Shown here one piece after another: positions 24,839 to 32,723 of a DNA stretch of 64,000 nt. The stretch spans positions 62,001 to 126,000 of the forward strand of contig CAZDUX010000008.1 of the NCBI GenBank assembly GCA_964508715.1, read 5' to 3'. Numbering within the stretch: the first letter of the stretch is position 1; each line of letters starts with the position of its first letter. The notes below the pieces were generated by a model. The model worked only from the letters and a program-made list of their open reading frames with translations, was not told the DNA's origin and searched no databases. A program made the translations under genes and the position numbers. The DNA comes from JAKALX01 sp964508715. GTDB lineage: Bacteria; Chloroflexota; Dehalococcoidia; Tepidiformales; Tepidiformaceae.

Positions 24839-26583
24839 ACCGCGGCTGCCTCCATCTGCCCGAGCACCTCGTTATAGCGCCGGCAACTCTGGACGAGCTG
24901 GAGGTGCGTACCGGTGTCGGCGACCCGTCCACCGTCAACCAGCACCACCTGGTCGGCCAGCGAAATCGTGGAAAGCCGGTGTGAGATGATGACGGTCGTT
25001 CGGCCGGCCATCACCTCTTTCAGTGCCGTCCGGATCTCCTCCTCCATGCGGGCATCCACGCTCGACGTTGCATCGTCGAGTATCAGGATGCGTGGCTCGG
25101 TGAGAATTGCCCGGGCGATGGCGATGCGCTGTCGCTGGCCACCCGAGAGTGAGAAACCCTGTTCGCCGACGATCGTGTCGTAGCCATCGGGCAGTTCCTC
25201 GATGAAATCCGCAGCGTGGGCGAGGCGTGCCGCGTGCTCGATCGCCGCGTCATCGGCATCGAGCCTGCCGTAGGCGATGTTGTTTCGAATGGTATCCGAG
25301 AAGAGGAACGTGTCCTCGAAGACGATGCCGATATCGCGCCGCAGGTCGCGCAGGCGTACGTCGCGGATATCATGCCCGTCGATCAGGATCCGACCACCGG
25401 TGGTGTCGTAGAAGCGAGGCAAGAGCCGGGCCACCGTCGACTTCCCGCTCCCTGTCGACCCGACCAGGGCAACAGACCGCCCTTCGGGTACTTCGAGTGT
25501 GAAGCCATCGAGCACCTGCCGTTGTGGCTCGTAACCAAAGGTCACGTCCTCGAACGTAATCCGTCCGCGCCCCGGCGCCAGCGGTTTTGCGTGCGGTCGT
25601 TCACGCACGGTCGGTTCTTCCTTCAGCACGTTCCAGACACGGGCCGATGAGATGAGCGCCCGCTGGCCGCTCGCGACCATGTCGCCGAGTGATTGCACGG
25701 GCCACACGAGCATCGTGAGGTATTGGAGCGAGCGCACGAGGTCGCCCGGCGACATCTTCCCGTCGATGGCCAGCCACCCACCATAAGCCAGCACGGCGAG
25801 CTGCCCGACGCCGGGCAGCCACTGGAAGAGTGGTGAGTACCATGTCCTTAGCCGGGCCACGTTCATGCTCGCGCCGTGGATCTCGTCGGCGACTTTCGAG
25901 AGCTTGCCGATCTCGTGGTCCTCGCGGCCAAAGGCCCGGACCAGCCGCACCCCAGCGATATTCTCTTCCACCACGCTCGCCAGCGAGGCCAGCCCCTGCT
26001 GGACGTGTTCGGTTCCCGGGGCCAGCTTCTGGAAGAAACGGACACTGAGCAGTGTGACGACCGGATAGACCGCCATCGCCACAAACGCGAGGGTCACGTC
26101 AGTCCGTATGAGCATCACGAAGGCACCCGTCGCCATGAGCAGATAAGCCATGTTGATGGGGATGTTGACGAGGAAGCCCTGGACCTCATGGAGGTCGGCG
26201 CTTCCTCGCGACATGAGCTGTCCTGTCGCCGTCCGGTCGTGGTAATCGAAGGAGAGCCGGTTGACGCGGTTGTAAAGCTCTGTGCGCAGGTCAGTCTCGA
26301 CCCGGTAGCTGACCCGCATCGCCCAATACCGCCTTGTCCCGCCGAAGATCGCCTGGAGCGCAGCCAGGCCGACGATCGTCAGCGCCAGCGTCAAGAGCAG
26401 TCCCGTGTCATGCGGGATGATTGCCCGGTCGATCATCGAGCCGGTAACGAAAGGGATGATGATGCGCATGAGCCCCCAGGAGAGCCCTGCCAGGAGTGCA
26501 ATCAGGAGGAAAACCCACTGCGCGCGCATCTGCCGCAGGATGAGATTCCTGCCTGCACGCAGATCGAGCTGCTCGGTAGCCAT
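24835..26583 (-). CDS. ABC exporter half-transporter, subunit with degenerate ATP site
   Basis: A 582-residue partner of the downstream subunit. It has six membrane spans (about 25-305), Walker A GSTGSGKST (375-383), canonical signature SLSGGQ (478-483), and Walker B ILILDDATSSVD, in which the catalytic Glu is replaced by Asp504. That predicts one non-hydrolysing composite ATP site, formed with the partner's LSAGQ. Start ATG 26583 is preferred over an upstream in-frame start because the intervening residues look non-coding. No gene for a separate periplasmic adaptor is nearby, so the pair likely works alone in the cytoplasmic membrane. Confidence 0.92.
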   Translation of the reverse strand: MATEQLDLRAGRNLILRQMRAQWVFLLIALLAGLSWGLMRIIIPFVTGSMIDRAIIPHDTGLLLTLALTIVGLAALQAIFGGTRRYWAMRVSYRVETDLRTELYNRVNRLSFDYHDRTATGQLMSRGSADLHEVQGFLVNIPINMAYLLMATGAFVMLIRTDVTLAFVAMAVYPVVTLLSVRFFQKLAPGTEHVQQGLASLASVVEENIAGVRLVRAFGREDHEIGKLSKVADEIHGASMNVARLRTWYSPLFQWLPGVGQLAVLAYGGWLAIDGKMSPGDLVRSLQYLTMLVWPVQSLGDMVASGQRALISSARVWNVLKEEPTVRERPHAKPLAPGRGRITFEDVTFGYEPQRQVLDGFTLEVPEGRSVALVGSTGSGKSTVARLLPRFYDTTGGRILIDGHDIRDVRLRDLRRDIGIVFEDTFLFSDTIRNNIAYGRLDADDAAIEHAARLAHAADFIEELPDGYDTIVGEQGFSLSGGQRQRIAIARAILTEPRILILDDATSSVDARMEEEIRTALKEVMAGRTTVIISHRLSTISLADQVVLVDGGRVADTGTHLQLVQSCRRYNEVLGQMEAAAV

Positions 26584-26721
26584 GGTCCCCCGTTCGAGCT
26601 TGCAAGAAGAGCGAATGCCGGTGGCGCGCACCCCCTCAGGCGCGAACCGCACACCTCACTCTTACGTTAATGTCTGAGAGGCGGAAAAGGTTACCAGGAG
26701 GGGAGGAACCGGCTTGCGGAT

Positions 26722-27660
26722 CTATTCATTCGTGAACGTTTCGTATACCGCTTTGCTGACGCGTGCGATCGGGTCCCATGCCCAGCCGCGGTCGGAAAGC
26801 ACGGCGATCACGTAGGTTCCGCCCGGAGCCTCCACGAATGCGACGTCGTGTGTGATCCCCTCCCATGTGCCCGTCTTGTTACCAACGCGCACGCTGGCCG
26901 GGAGCCCCGCCGGTATGCCCGTCCGCGTCTTCTGCCCCAGCAACAGCTCGCGCATCTCGGCCTTTGCTTCGTCACTCATCCCTTTCCCTTCGACGATCGC
27001 TTCCATGAGCAGTGCCATATCGGCGGCAGTCGTTGGGAGGGCTTCTGTATTCACGGAGGTGTGTTGAAGGCCCAGTGCCATGAGCGTTTCGTCGATGTTC
27101 GATGCCCCCACGAGGTGCATGAGGGCGACCGCCGTCGCGTTGTCCGAGAGGGTGACCATCGCCTCCAGTGCCTTCGAAATTGGCAGCCTGCCATCGGCAC
27201 CCACGGCGACTTCCGAGATCGTGCCCAGGTCCTCGGCCAGGTCCGCGTCGGTCAGCTGGAGTTCGTCGTTTCCGTGGATCAGGCCGTCGCTACGCCGCCG
27301 TTCAACCTCGTAGAGTACGGCCAGCTTGAACGTGCTGGCCGCGTAGAACTGCCGGTCGGCGTTGATTGCCACACCGTGGCCATCGCCGAGGCGCCGCACG
27401 ACGATGGAGTAGTGTGGCAAGTCGGAGCCCAATGCCCCTGTTATTGCCGCACGCATCCGCGGATCGGTCGCGAGCTCGTAGCTTCCCGGCCCGCGGACGC
27501 TCGTGACCGGTGGTGCGACGTGCGGCGCGAGCACTACGGGTTCCGGTGATGCGGTCTCTGCTGGCTCCCCGGCGCCCGCGATCCTTGGCGCGGGTATCAA
27601 CACCCCGAGCGCTACGAAGGCGAGTGCTCCAACACTCACGGCGAGTGTTGCCAGGGCCAC
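26722..27660 (-). CDS. Class A beta-lactamase-fold serine hydrolase, membrane-anchored or secreted
   Basis: A 312-residue protein beginning at GTG 27660, with a hydrophobic segment (about 4-24) that is a signal anchor or uncleaved signal. A Pro-rich linker leads to a beta-lactamase/transpeptidase-like domain: SxxK is S109-T-F-K112, SDN is S172-D-N174, KTG is K262-T-G. The Glu-x-x-Leu-Asn omega loop that deacylates penicillin in true class A enzymes is not visible between SDN and KTG, so it may be a penicillin-binding-like acyl-enzyme or peptidase rather than a resistance enzyme. The frame remains open for about 30 codons upstream of GTG without an ATG, so the start is uncertain. It diverges from the esterase gene. 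Confidence 0.75.
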   Translation of the reverse strand: MALATLAVSVGALAFVALGVLIPAPRIAGAGEPAETASPEPVVLAPHVAPPVTSVRGPGSYELATDPRMRAAITGALGSDLPHYSIVVRRLGDGHGVAINADRQFYAASTFKLAVLYEVERRRSDGLIHGNDELQLTDADLAEDLGTISEVAVGADGRLPISKALEAMVTLSDNATAVALMHLVGASNIDETLMALGLQHTSVNTEALPTTAADMALLMEAIVEGKGMSDEAKAEMRELLLGQKTRTGIPAGLPASVRVGNKTGTWEGITHDVAFVEAPGGTYVIAVLSDRGWAWDPIARVSKAVYETFTNE

Positions 27661-27856
27661 GGTGAATGCCGGCAGCCACGGGCTGAGCGCGGCCGGCTGC
27701 TCGCTGCCCGCCTGCTGGCGAAGTCGTGTAATGCGAAAGTCCTGCAGACGGCTACCGTCTCAGACTCGCCACCGCCTGCGATTGTACATGTATCTCCCTT
27801 ATTCGCACGGTTTCCGCGCTATCCTGGCGTCTTCCCGGTACTTTTCCGCCCACTCG

Positions 27857-27862
27857 TACAAT
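27857..27862 (+). promoter_or_regulatory. -10 box of a probable leaderless promoter for the esterase gene
   Basis: TACAAT ends six bases before the ATG at 27869 and no Shine-Dalgarno sequence lies between. The message probably begins at the start codon, the same geometry as at 11768 and 47263. Confidence 0.6.
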
Positions 27863-27868
27863 CGAGCG

Positions 27869-28858
27869 ATGCGCCCGTTCGCTGCCGGTATTGCCTGCCT
27901 CGTGTTCCTGGTGGGCGTCGCGTGCGGACGCGGCGGGCCGGCTCCGGTTTCCTCGCCCGCGGTATCCACCGCAGATCACAGCTCGAGTGCCACCGTGCGC
28001 GCTTCACCGTCACGCTCGTCCAGACCTGCTCGCGCCCGGGCGACACCACAGGTCCGTCCGATCCGGACCGCCGGTTGTGAGGCTGCTTTCTCCGCCGGCA
28101 ATTCCATCGGTCAGATCGAATCGGGCGGTGAACTCCGTTCGTACCGGTTGCATGTCCCCCCCACCTACATCTCGCGCCGTGCGACGCCGCTCGTCCTCAG
28201 TTTCCACGGCTACGCACAGGATGCGGCCCAGCAGGATGCGTATTCGCTGCTCCCGGCTTTCTCCGACCAGGCTGGCTTCATCCTCGTTACACCCGAAGGC
28301 AGCGGTTCGCCTGCAGGGTGGGACATCCCCGGTGTCTATAACGAAAACGGGATCGATGATGTCGCGTTCGTGAACCAACTCGTTTCGGATCTCAGCAATA
28401 CGCTCTGCCTCGATGCACGCCGCATCTTCGCCACCGGCCACTCCAACGGCGCACAGATGGCATCGCAGGTGGCCTGTGATCTGCCCTGGCTCATCGCCGC
28501 CGCCGCACCGGTCTCGGGCGCGGTTTTCCAGGACTGCACTGGCGCCGGTGTCCCGATGATCGCCTTCCAGGGTGATGCCGACTACAACGTGCCGCTCGAA
28601 GAGAGCGAGGAGGGTGTGCTCGGCTGGGTGAGCCACAACGCCTGCCCCAGCGACCCCGAGGTTTCGCGGCCCGCCGAGGGTGTCGAGCTACGGTCATGGA
28701 GCTGCAACGATGGCGACGTCCAGTTCTACGTCATGGAGGATGTTGGACATGTCTGGCCCGGCGGCGACCCATTGATGGGCGGAGTTGGTCCGGCCACCGA
28801 TGTCATCAATGCCAATCAGCTCATGTGGGAATTCTTTCGCGCTCACCCCCATCGTTGA
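27869..28858 (+). CDS. Secreted lipoprotein esterase (PHB-depolymerase/LpqC-like)
   Basis: A 329-residue exported hydrolase. The N-terminal signal ends in a lipobox (VGVAC, Cys19). A Ser/Ala/Arg-rich linker follows to about 65. The catalytic domain shows VLSFHGYAQDA (oxyanion region), the nucleophile GHSNG with Ser192, an acid in QGDADYNVP, and the His in MEDVGHVWPGG. That pattern, especially GHSNG with the terminal GHxWPGG, is characteristic of the polyhydroxybutyrate depolymerase/LpqC feruloyl-esterase group. Several cysteines suggest disulfides, consistent with an extracellular location. It likely cleaves esters of polymers or of aromatic acids outside the cell. A -10 box lies six bases before the ATG. 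Confidence 0.85.
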   Translation: MRPFAAGIACLVFLVGVACGRGGPAPVSSPAVSTADHSSSATVRASPSRSSRPARARATPQVRPIRTAGCEAAFSAGNSIGQIESGGELRSYRLHVPPTYISRRATPLVLSFHGYAQDAAQQDAYSLLPAFSDQAGFILVTPEGSGSPAGWDIPGVYNENGIDDVAFVNQLVSDLSNTLCLDARRIFATGHSNGAQMASQVACDLPWLIAAAAPVSGAVFQDCTGAGVPMIAFQGDADYNVPLEESEEGVLGWVSHNACPSDPEVSRPAEGVELRSWSCNDGDVQFYVMEDVGHVWPGGDPLMGGVGPATDVINANQLMWEFFRAHPHR

Positions 28859-28876
28859 GCGCCACCATGTGCCCCC

Positions 28877-29020
28877 TCAGGGGGTCTCCATTGCACTGTG
28901 GCGCAGGAGGCGGGCTGCCCGCGCTTCGAAGCGCCGGAAACAACGTTCGCAGATGCCATGCGAAACCTGTCCACTGCCGTGCTTGAGCGTCTGGCCGCAC
29001 CATGCACATATCACCGTCAC
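28877..29020 (-). CDS. Very small zinc-ribbon protein (47 residues)
   Basis: A short gene with strong support: start GTG 29020 preceded by GGAGGTGA. The protein has two CxxC knuckles (ICAWC near residues 5-8 and GICERC near 23-26), separated by a Gly/Ser/His turn (KHGSGQVSHG), then a basic helix (RRFEARAARLLRH). The layout is a compact zinc ribbon. The family is small and I know of no assigned function; DNA or RNA binding, or zinc sensing, are possible. It lies just beyond the stop of the esterase gene, on the opposite strand. Another small zinc-finger gene lies 79 bases upstream in the same direction. Confidence 0.7.
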   Translation of the reverse strand: MTVICAWCGQTLKHGSGQVSHGICERCFRRFEARAARLLRHSAMETP

Positions 29021-29099
29021 GTCTCACCTCCGGGGACGGTGCTGCCCTCTGCTGGTGATCATCTACGGGAGACGCCCGGTTTCCAATCAGTGACTTCCC

Positions 29100-29276
29100 T
29101 TAGGAAGCCCTTCGCTGCGTAAACTCTGGGAAAACCTTCACCTGTGTGGCGCGCCACGTGCCCACCACCTGTCTCCGCTGTGGCCCATGCGACCGCGCGA
29201 GGTGGTGCTCGTACCACACCTGCTCAGCCTCGCGGGTAGCCGAGAATCGCGCCATGCAATGGGGGCATGCCACCAT
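29100..29276 (-). CDS. Small C2H2-like zinc-finger protein (58 residues)
   Basis: ATG 29276 is preceded by AGGAG at good spacing. The product begins with a CPHC zinc knuckle (residues 4-7), and after a 13-residue turn an H-H...H cluster (YEHHLARSH) can supply the other ligands, giving a C2H2 finger. The remainder is basic with a C-terminal arginine-rich end. A longer upstream frame lacks coding character. With the downstream zinc-ribbon gene it may form a two-gene unit of tiny nucleic-acid-binding proteins. Function unknown. Confidence 0.6.
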   Translation of the reverse strand: MVACPHCMARFSATREAEQVWYEHHLARSHGPQRRQVVGTWRATQVKVFPEFTQRRAS

Positions 29277-29584
29277 CGTTCGTCTCCTGGGTGTCTTCGG
29301 GCCGGTCCATCGTCCAGCGGTACTGGTTACCCTGCGGTAGCGGCGTGGTGAACCATCTCCTGCCGTTGCTATCGGCAAGAGTGATGGGCCACTGAAGGCT
29401 GCTGCTGCCCCTCCGGCTCGTGCAGGCAGCAAAGCAATGGTGGTCTGCCACTGCTTCTTCGCATTGGTTGGTGTCTCCCGCTGGAGGGCGGCCGGACAGG
29501 CTGTTCCTGCAACGTCGCATCGCCCGATTGCCGGGTAGCGTAAGATTCCGCCCTGTCCCCCAAACGGGGCGCGCGAGGTGAAAC
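29277..29584. other. Intergenic region ahead of the flavoenzyme gene
   Basis: No gene seen. It carries the divergent starts of the zinc-finger gene (minus) and the flavoenzyme (plus). A short hairpin CCCC-AAA-CGGGG lies close to the flavoenzyme start, and TAAGAT near 29542 may be a -10 element. Confidence 0.35.
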
Positions 29585-31192
29585 ATGGCACGACGAAGCA
29601 TCTGGGCCTGGGGGCTCGAGACCGATGAACCATCGCAGGCGGAGCGCGACGAAGCCGCCGCCCGCCTCTCGAAGCGCTTCGGCCGGGAGATCAGTGCTCC
29701 GCCAGCACCGGTCCTCGAATCGCTGGTGATACCGGCGCCACGCGTCCTGCCTCCGGCGTCGCTCGCTGGATTCGCTACAACGGCTTCGTATGACCGCGCC
29801 GCTCACGCCTATGGAAAGAGCTACCGCGATATCGTCCGCGCCTTCTCGGGGGATTTCTCGAATCCACCCGATGTCGTCGCATACCCCCAGAGTGAAGATG
29901 ACGTCGTCTCCATCCTCGATTGGGCGAGCGGTGCGGACGTTGTTGCTGTCCCCTATGGAGGGGGCTCCTCGGTCGTGGGTGGCGTTGAGCCTCCCGGCGG
30001 TGGCCGTCCTGTTGTCACGATCGACCTGTCGAACCTCAACCAGGTGCTCGAGATCGACCCTGTTTCCCGGGCGGCCCGCATCCAGGGTGGTGTCCTCGGA
30101 CCGGCGCTGGAGGACCAACTTCGGCCGCACGGGTTCACCCTCCGGCACTTCCCCCAGAGCTTCGAGTACTCGAGCCTCGGCGGCTGGATCGTGACGCGCT
30201 CCGGGGGCCACTATGCCACGAACCACACCCATATCGATGACTTCGTTGAGTCGATTCGCACGGTCACCCCGCGGGGAATCATCGAATCCCGCCGCCTCCC
30301 GGGGAGCGGTGCGGGGCCCAGCCCGGACCGCATGGTCATCGGCAGCGAGGGCATCCTCGGTATCGTCACCGAGGCGTGGATGCGCATCCAGGCGCGGCCC
30401 CGCTTCCGCGCGTCGGCGGGCATTACCTTCGCTTCGTGGAAGGCTGGCTACGAAGCTGCTCGCGCCGTTGTCCAGGCCAAGCTCTGGCCTGCGAACTGCC
30501 GCCTCCTCGACCCCACCGAGGCCGGATCGGCCGCCGGTCTCTCGGGCGACCAGGCGCTCCTCATCGTTGCCTTCGAGTCGGCCGAGGTACCCCAGGAGCC
30601 GTTCATCCGCCAGGCGGTGCGGATCGCCCGCGAAGCTGGTGGCCAGATTGATGACGCTGCCATCCGCATCGCCGACGAGGGGGCGCACGCGGGCGAGGAG
30701 GTTGGCCGCGAAGGTGCAGTCGGGGCGTGGCGCAACTCGTTCGTTCGTGCCCCGTACCAGCGCAACCTCACAGCCGGTATGGGCATCGTGGGCGATACCT
30801 TCGAGACTGCCATCACGTGGGACCGCTGGCCTGCTTTCGACGAGTCCGTGCGCCATGCTGTCATGGATGTGATGAAGCGTGTTGCCGGGGGCGGCACACT
30901 GAGCTGCCGTTTCACCCATGTCTACACGGATGGCCCTGCACCCTACTACAGCTTCCAGGCACCCGGAACGCGTGGAGCAGAACTCGAGATCTGGTCAGCC
31001 ATCAAGCAGGCGGCTTCCGACGCGGTTATCGCTGGCGGCGGGACTATCACCCACCACCACGCCGTAGGCCGCGATCATCGTCCCTGGTACGACGAGCAAC
31101 GCCCGCCACTTTTCGCCGAAGCACTTCGGGCAGCCAAGAAGACGCTCGACCCGGCCGGGATCCTCAACCCGGGTGTCCTCATCGACCCTTGA
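29585..31192 (+). CDS. FAD-linked oxidase, alkyldihydroxyacetonephosphate-synthase-like
   Basis: A 535-residue flavoenzyme of the VAO/PCMH family. The FAD-binding domain spans about 95-275 (DVVAYPQSEDDVVSILDWAS, VPYGGGSSVVGG, then a long beta-rich stretch). The substrate/cap domain follows. Near the C-terminus stands the triple histidine GTITHHHAVGRDH (about 480-492), the active-site mark of alkyl-DHAP synthase, which swaps an acyl chain for a fatty alcohol to make ether lipids. The end FAEALRAAKKTLDPAGILNPG is also typical. Start ATG 29585 has a GAGGTGA site. If the prediction holds, the organism could make ether phospholipids; related D-lactate-type oxidases are the alternative. Confidence 0.82.
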   Translation: MARRSIWAWGLETDEPSQAERDEAAARLSKRFGREISAPPAPVLESLVIPAPRVLPPASLAGFATTASYDRAAHAYGKSYRDIVRAFSGDFSNPPDVVAYPQSEDDVVSILDWASGADVVAVPYGGGSSVVGGVEPPGGGRPVVTIDLSNLNQVLEIDPVSRAARIQGGVLGPALEDQLRPHGFTLRHFPQSFEYSSLGGWIVTRSGGHYATNHTHIDDFVESIRTVTPRGIIESRRLPGSGAGPSPDRMVIGSEGILGIVTEAWMRIQARPRFRASAGITFASWKAGYEAARAVVQAKLWPANCRLLDPTEAGSAAGLSGDQALLIVAFESAEVPQEPFIRQAVRIAREAGGQIDDAAIRIADEGAHAGEEVGREGAVGAWRNSFVRAPYQRNLTAGMGIVGDTFETAITWDRWPAFDESVRHAVMDVMKRVAGGGTLSCRFTHVYTDGPAPYYSFQAPGTRGAELEIWSAIKQAASDAVIAGGGTITHHHAVGRDHRPWYDEQRPPLFAEALRAAKKTLDPAGILNPGVLIDP

Positions 31193-31500
31193 CCCGGATT
31201 CATCGCCCGGTATTGCACCGTAGACGGTGGGCAGGCAAACACCTTCTGCAGGATCGCCGTCGTGCCCGGCTGCCCGTTTGCACGCCCCGACCGATGAGCG
31301 AACCGGTGAAGCCCCGGTTACGAGGGCCCGGTAATTGCACGCTGATTTCAGACGCGCGAACGAGTTGTGATGGTTCCTCAACCAATCGCTCGCCGTGGTC
31401 GATGGTTCCTCGCGCCCCGATCGGGTTCCCTGTACCCGAAGTGCGCGGCATACCATCCGGTCCCAGCCGGAGGTTCTGTCCGCGCCAGGAGTTGCCGCAG
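31193..31500. other. Intergenic region
   Basis: No credible gene on either strand. Overlapping frames exist but have no ribosome sites or known motifs. The right end holds the AGGAG site of the small CxxC protein gene. Confidence 0.35.
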
Positions 31501-31740
31501 ATGCCCTACCGAAGCCAGTTGCAGCGCATGTTCGATACCGATCCGGCTCCAGATGCAATCACTCTCCCTCGCGACGCCGGGGAGTGCCCGCCGCACCACT
31601 TCGTCATCGATAGCCCAAACGGTCAGACGAGCCACGGCTGCTGCAAGAAGTGTGGAATCGGGCGCGACTACCGAAACTGGTTCGAGCAATACGAGTACGC
31701 GGGGTCCGTCTGGAAGCGTTCGGCCGCAGAGTCGCTGTGA
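31501..31740 (+). CDS. Small zinc-binding protein with HH...CxxC core (79 residues)
   Basis: ATG 31501 follows an AGGAG site. The core is CPPHHFVIDSPNGQTSHG, then CKKCG, with an aromatic tail (RDYRNWFE..YAG..W). Conserved Cys/His with N-G-x-T-S-x-G and CKxCGxxRxFxN form a rubredoxin-like or zinc-ribbon knuckle. I recall comparable small proteins in Chloroflexota-like genomes, but no function is known to me. There is no signal peptide. It is followed 16 bases later by another tiny frame. A housekeeping or regulatory role in nucleic-acid binding is possible. Confidence 0.68.
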   Translation: MPYRSQLQRMFDTDPAPDAITLPRDAGECPPHHFVIDSPNGQTSHGCCKKCGIGRDYRNWFEQYEYAGSVWKRSAAESL

Positions 31741-31756
31741 CACCGTTCACGGAATA

Positions 31757-31927
31757 ATGCCATCCCGGTTCCCATGGCCCTGTCGCGTCATGAGGCCCAC
31801 ACGGCAGGCAGCGGATGGGGTCTGGCAATCAATCGAAATTGATGGTGAGCCAGCGTATGGTTGGTACGTGGACGCCGGGTACTTCACGATGCCAGGGCCA
31901 GGGTGCCAGGCCGAGTTGAGGGCCTGA
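31757..31927 (+). CDS. Putative 56-residue protein
   Basis: A short frame starting ATG 31757, with a second ATG at 31790. The C-terminal part (WQSIEIDGEPAYGWYVDAGYF) looks like ordinary coding sequence, but the ribosome site is weak and no family is recognised. It lies in the same direction between the zinc-binding protein and the DinB-fold gene. It may be a real small protein or chance. Confidence 0.32.
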   Translation: MPSRFPWPCRVMRPTRQAADGVWQSIEIDGEPAYGWYVDAGYFTMPGPGCQAELRA

Positions 31928-31977
31928 GATCACCACCGGCCCGGGCCAGCGCGCACAATCCCGGTCTCACCTGAAAA

Positions 31978-32508
31978 TTGGAGGCGGCCCTGGAATCGCA
32001 GGCTGAGCCTATTCGCGCGCGACTCGTCGCCACCGCTGCAAAGGAGTGGTTCGAGCTCTGGCCCGCCGTAATGGCGGCCCGTACCGGACTGGTGCAAGCG
32101 CTCGCCGCCATTCCCGAAGCCCTGGCTCATGAGCGGCCCGGTTCGGGCGAGGGCGAATCGGCATGGAGCGCCTACGAGGTTGCCCGGCACGTCCTCGCCT
32201 ACACGCGGAACGTCACCGAGATCATCACAGCGACAGCGGCAGGTCAGAGCGTGGCAAAAGATCCGCGGGGCGCACTGGCTCCTGATCCGTCGCTATCCCT
32301 GCGTGACCTCCGCCGTCTCATCGTTGATGAATCGGCCAGTCTCGCGGCGCTCCATCTCACGCTTCCATCGCAGCCGGATGTTGGGGTCACGGTCGATCAC
32401 CCGCTCTTTGGCCCCCTCCACGCCCGGGCCTGGTACGCATTCGTCGAAGTCCATGACAGCGACCATGCCCGGCAACTCCGTGCTCTCGCTGCCGAGCGGC
32501 GCGCCTGA
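31978..32508 (+). CDS. DinB-family protein
   Basis: A four-helix-bundle protein of about 170-176 residues. Two metal-ligand histidines are in ARHVLAYTRNV (about 68-70) and HDSDHARQL near the C-terminus, in the order and spacing of the DinB/YfiT metal-dependent family. Members are often thiol- or small-molecule S-transferases or damage-linked proteins. The start is uncertain: TTG 31978 or CTG 31990, the latter with GGAGG at -10. No ATG fits. It stands alone in a plus-strand run before the monooxygenase gene. Confidence 0.7.
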   Translation: MEAALESQAEPIRARLVATAAKEWFELWPAVMAARTGLVQALAAIPEALAHERPGSGEGESAWSAYEVARHVLAYTRNVTEIITATAAGQSVAKDPRGALAPDPSLSLRDLRRLIVDESASLAALHLTLPSQPDVGVTVDHPLFGPLHARAWYAFVEVHDSDHARQLRALAAERRA

Positions 32509-32723
32509 ACCGATACCCGCTACCGCTTCCCCCAGGGGGCCCTTTCCCCCGCCAGGCCCAATCATTTGTGCTCGTGAGCGAGGGGCAACGCACTGGCCGG
32601 TAATCGCCTCCTAATCCTGGACCGGAATGTAGCCTTTCTTCGAGCGGAATCCCCGCCATCTCGCTAATCTACGCACAACTACAGCTTCCCCGCGCTGCTG
32701 TGCGCCCAGGAGACCACGAGATC

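Noticed and set aside
29369..30919. 516-codon minus-strand frame across the flavoenzyme
   Set aside because: Antisense to the alkyl-DHAP-synthase-like gene; no motif and no promoter.
31193..31500. A tRNA as a possible integration site near the small zinc-protein genes
   Set aside because: No cloverleaf with an anticodon arm and T arm could be drawn.
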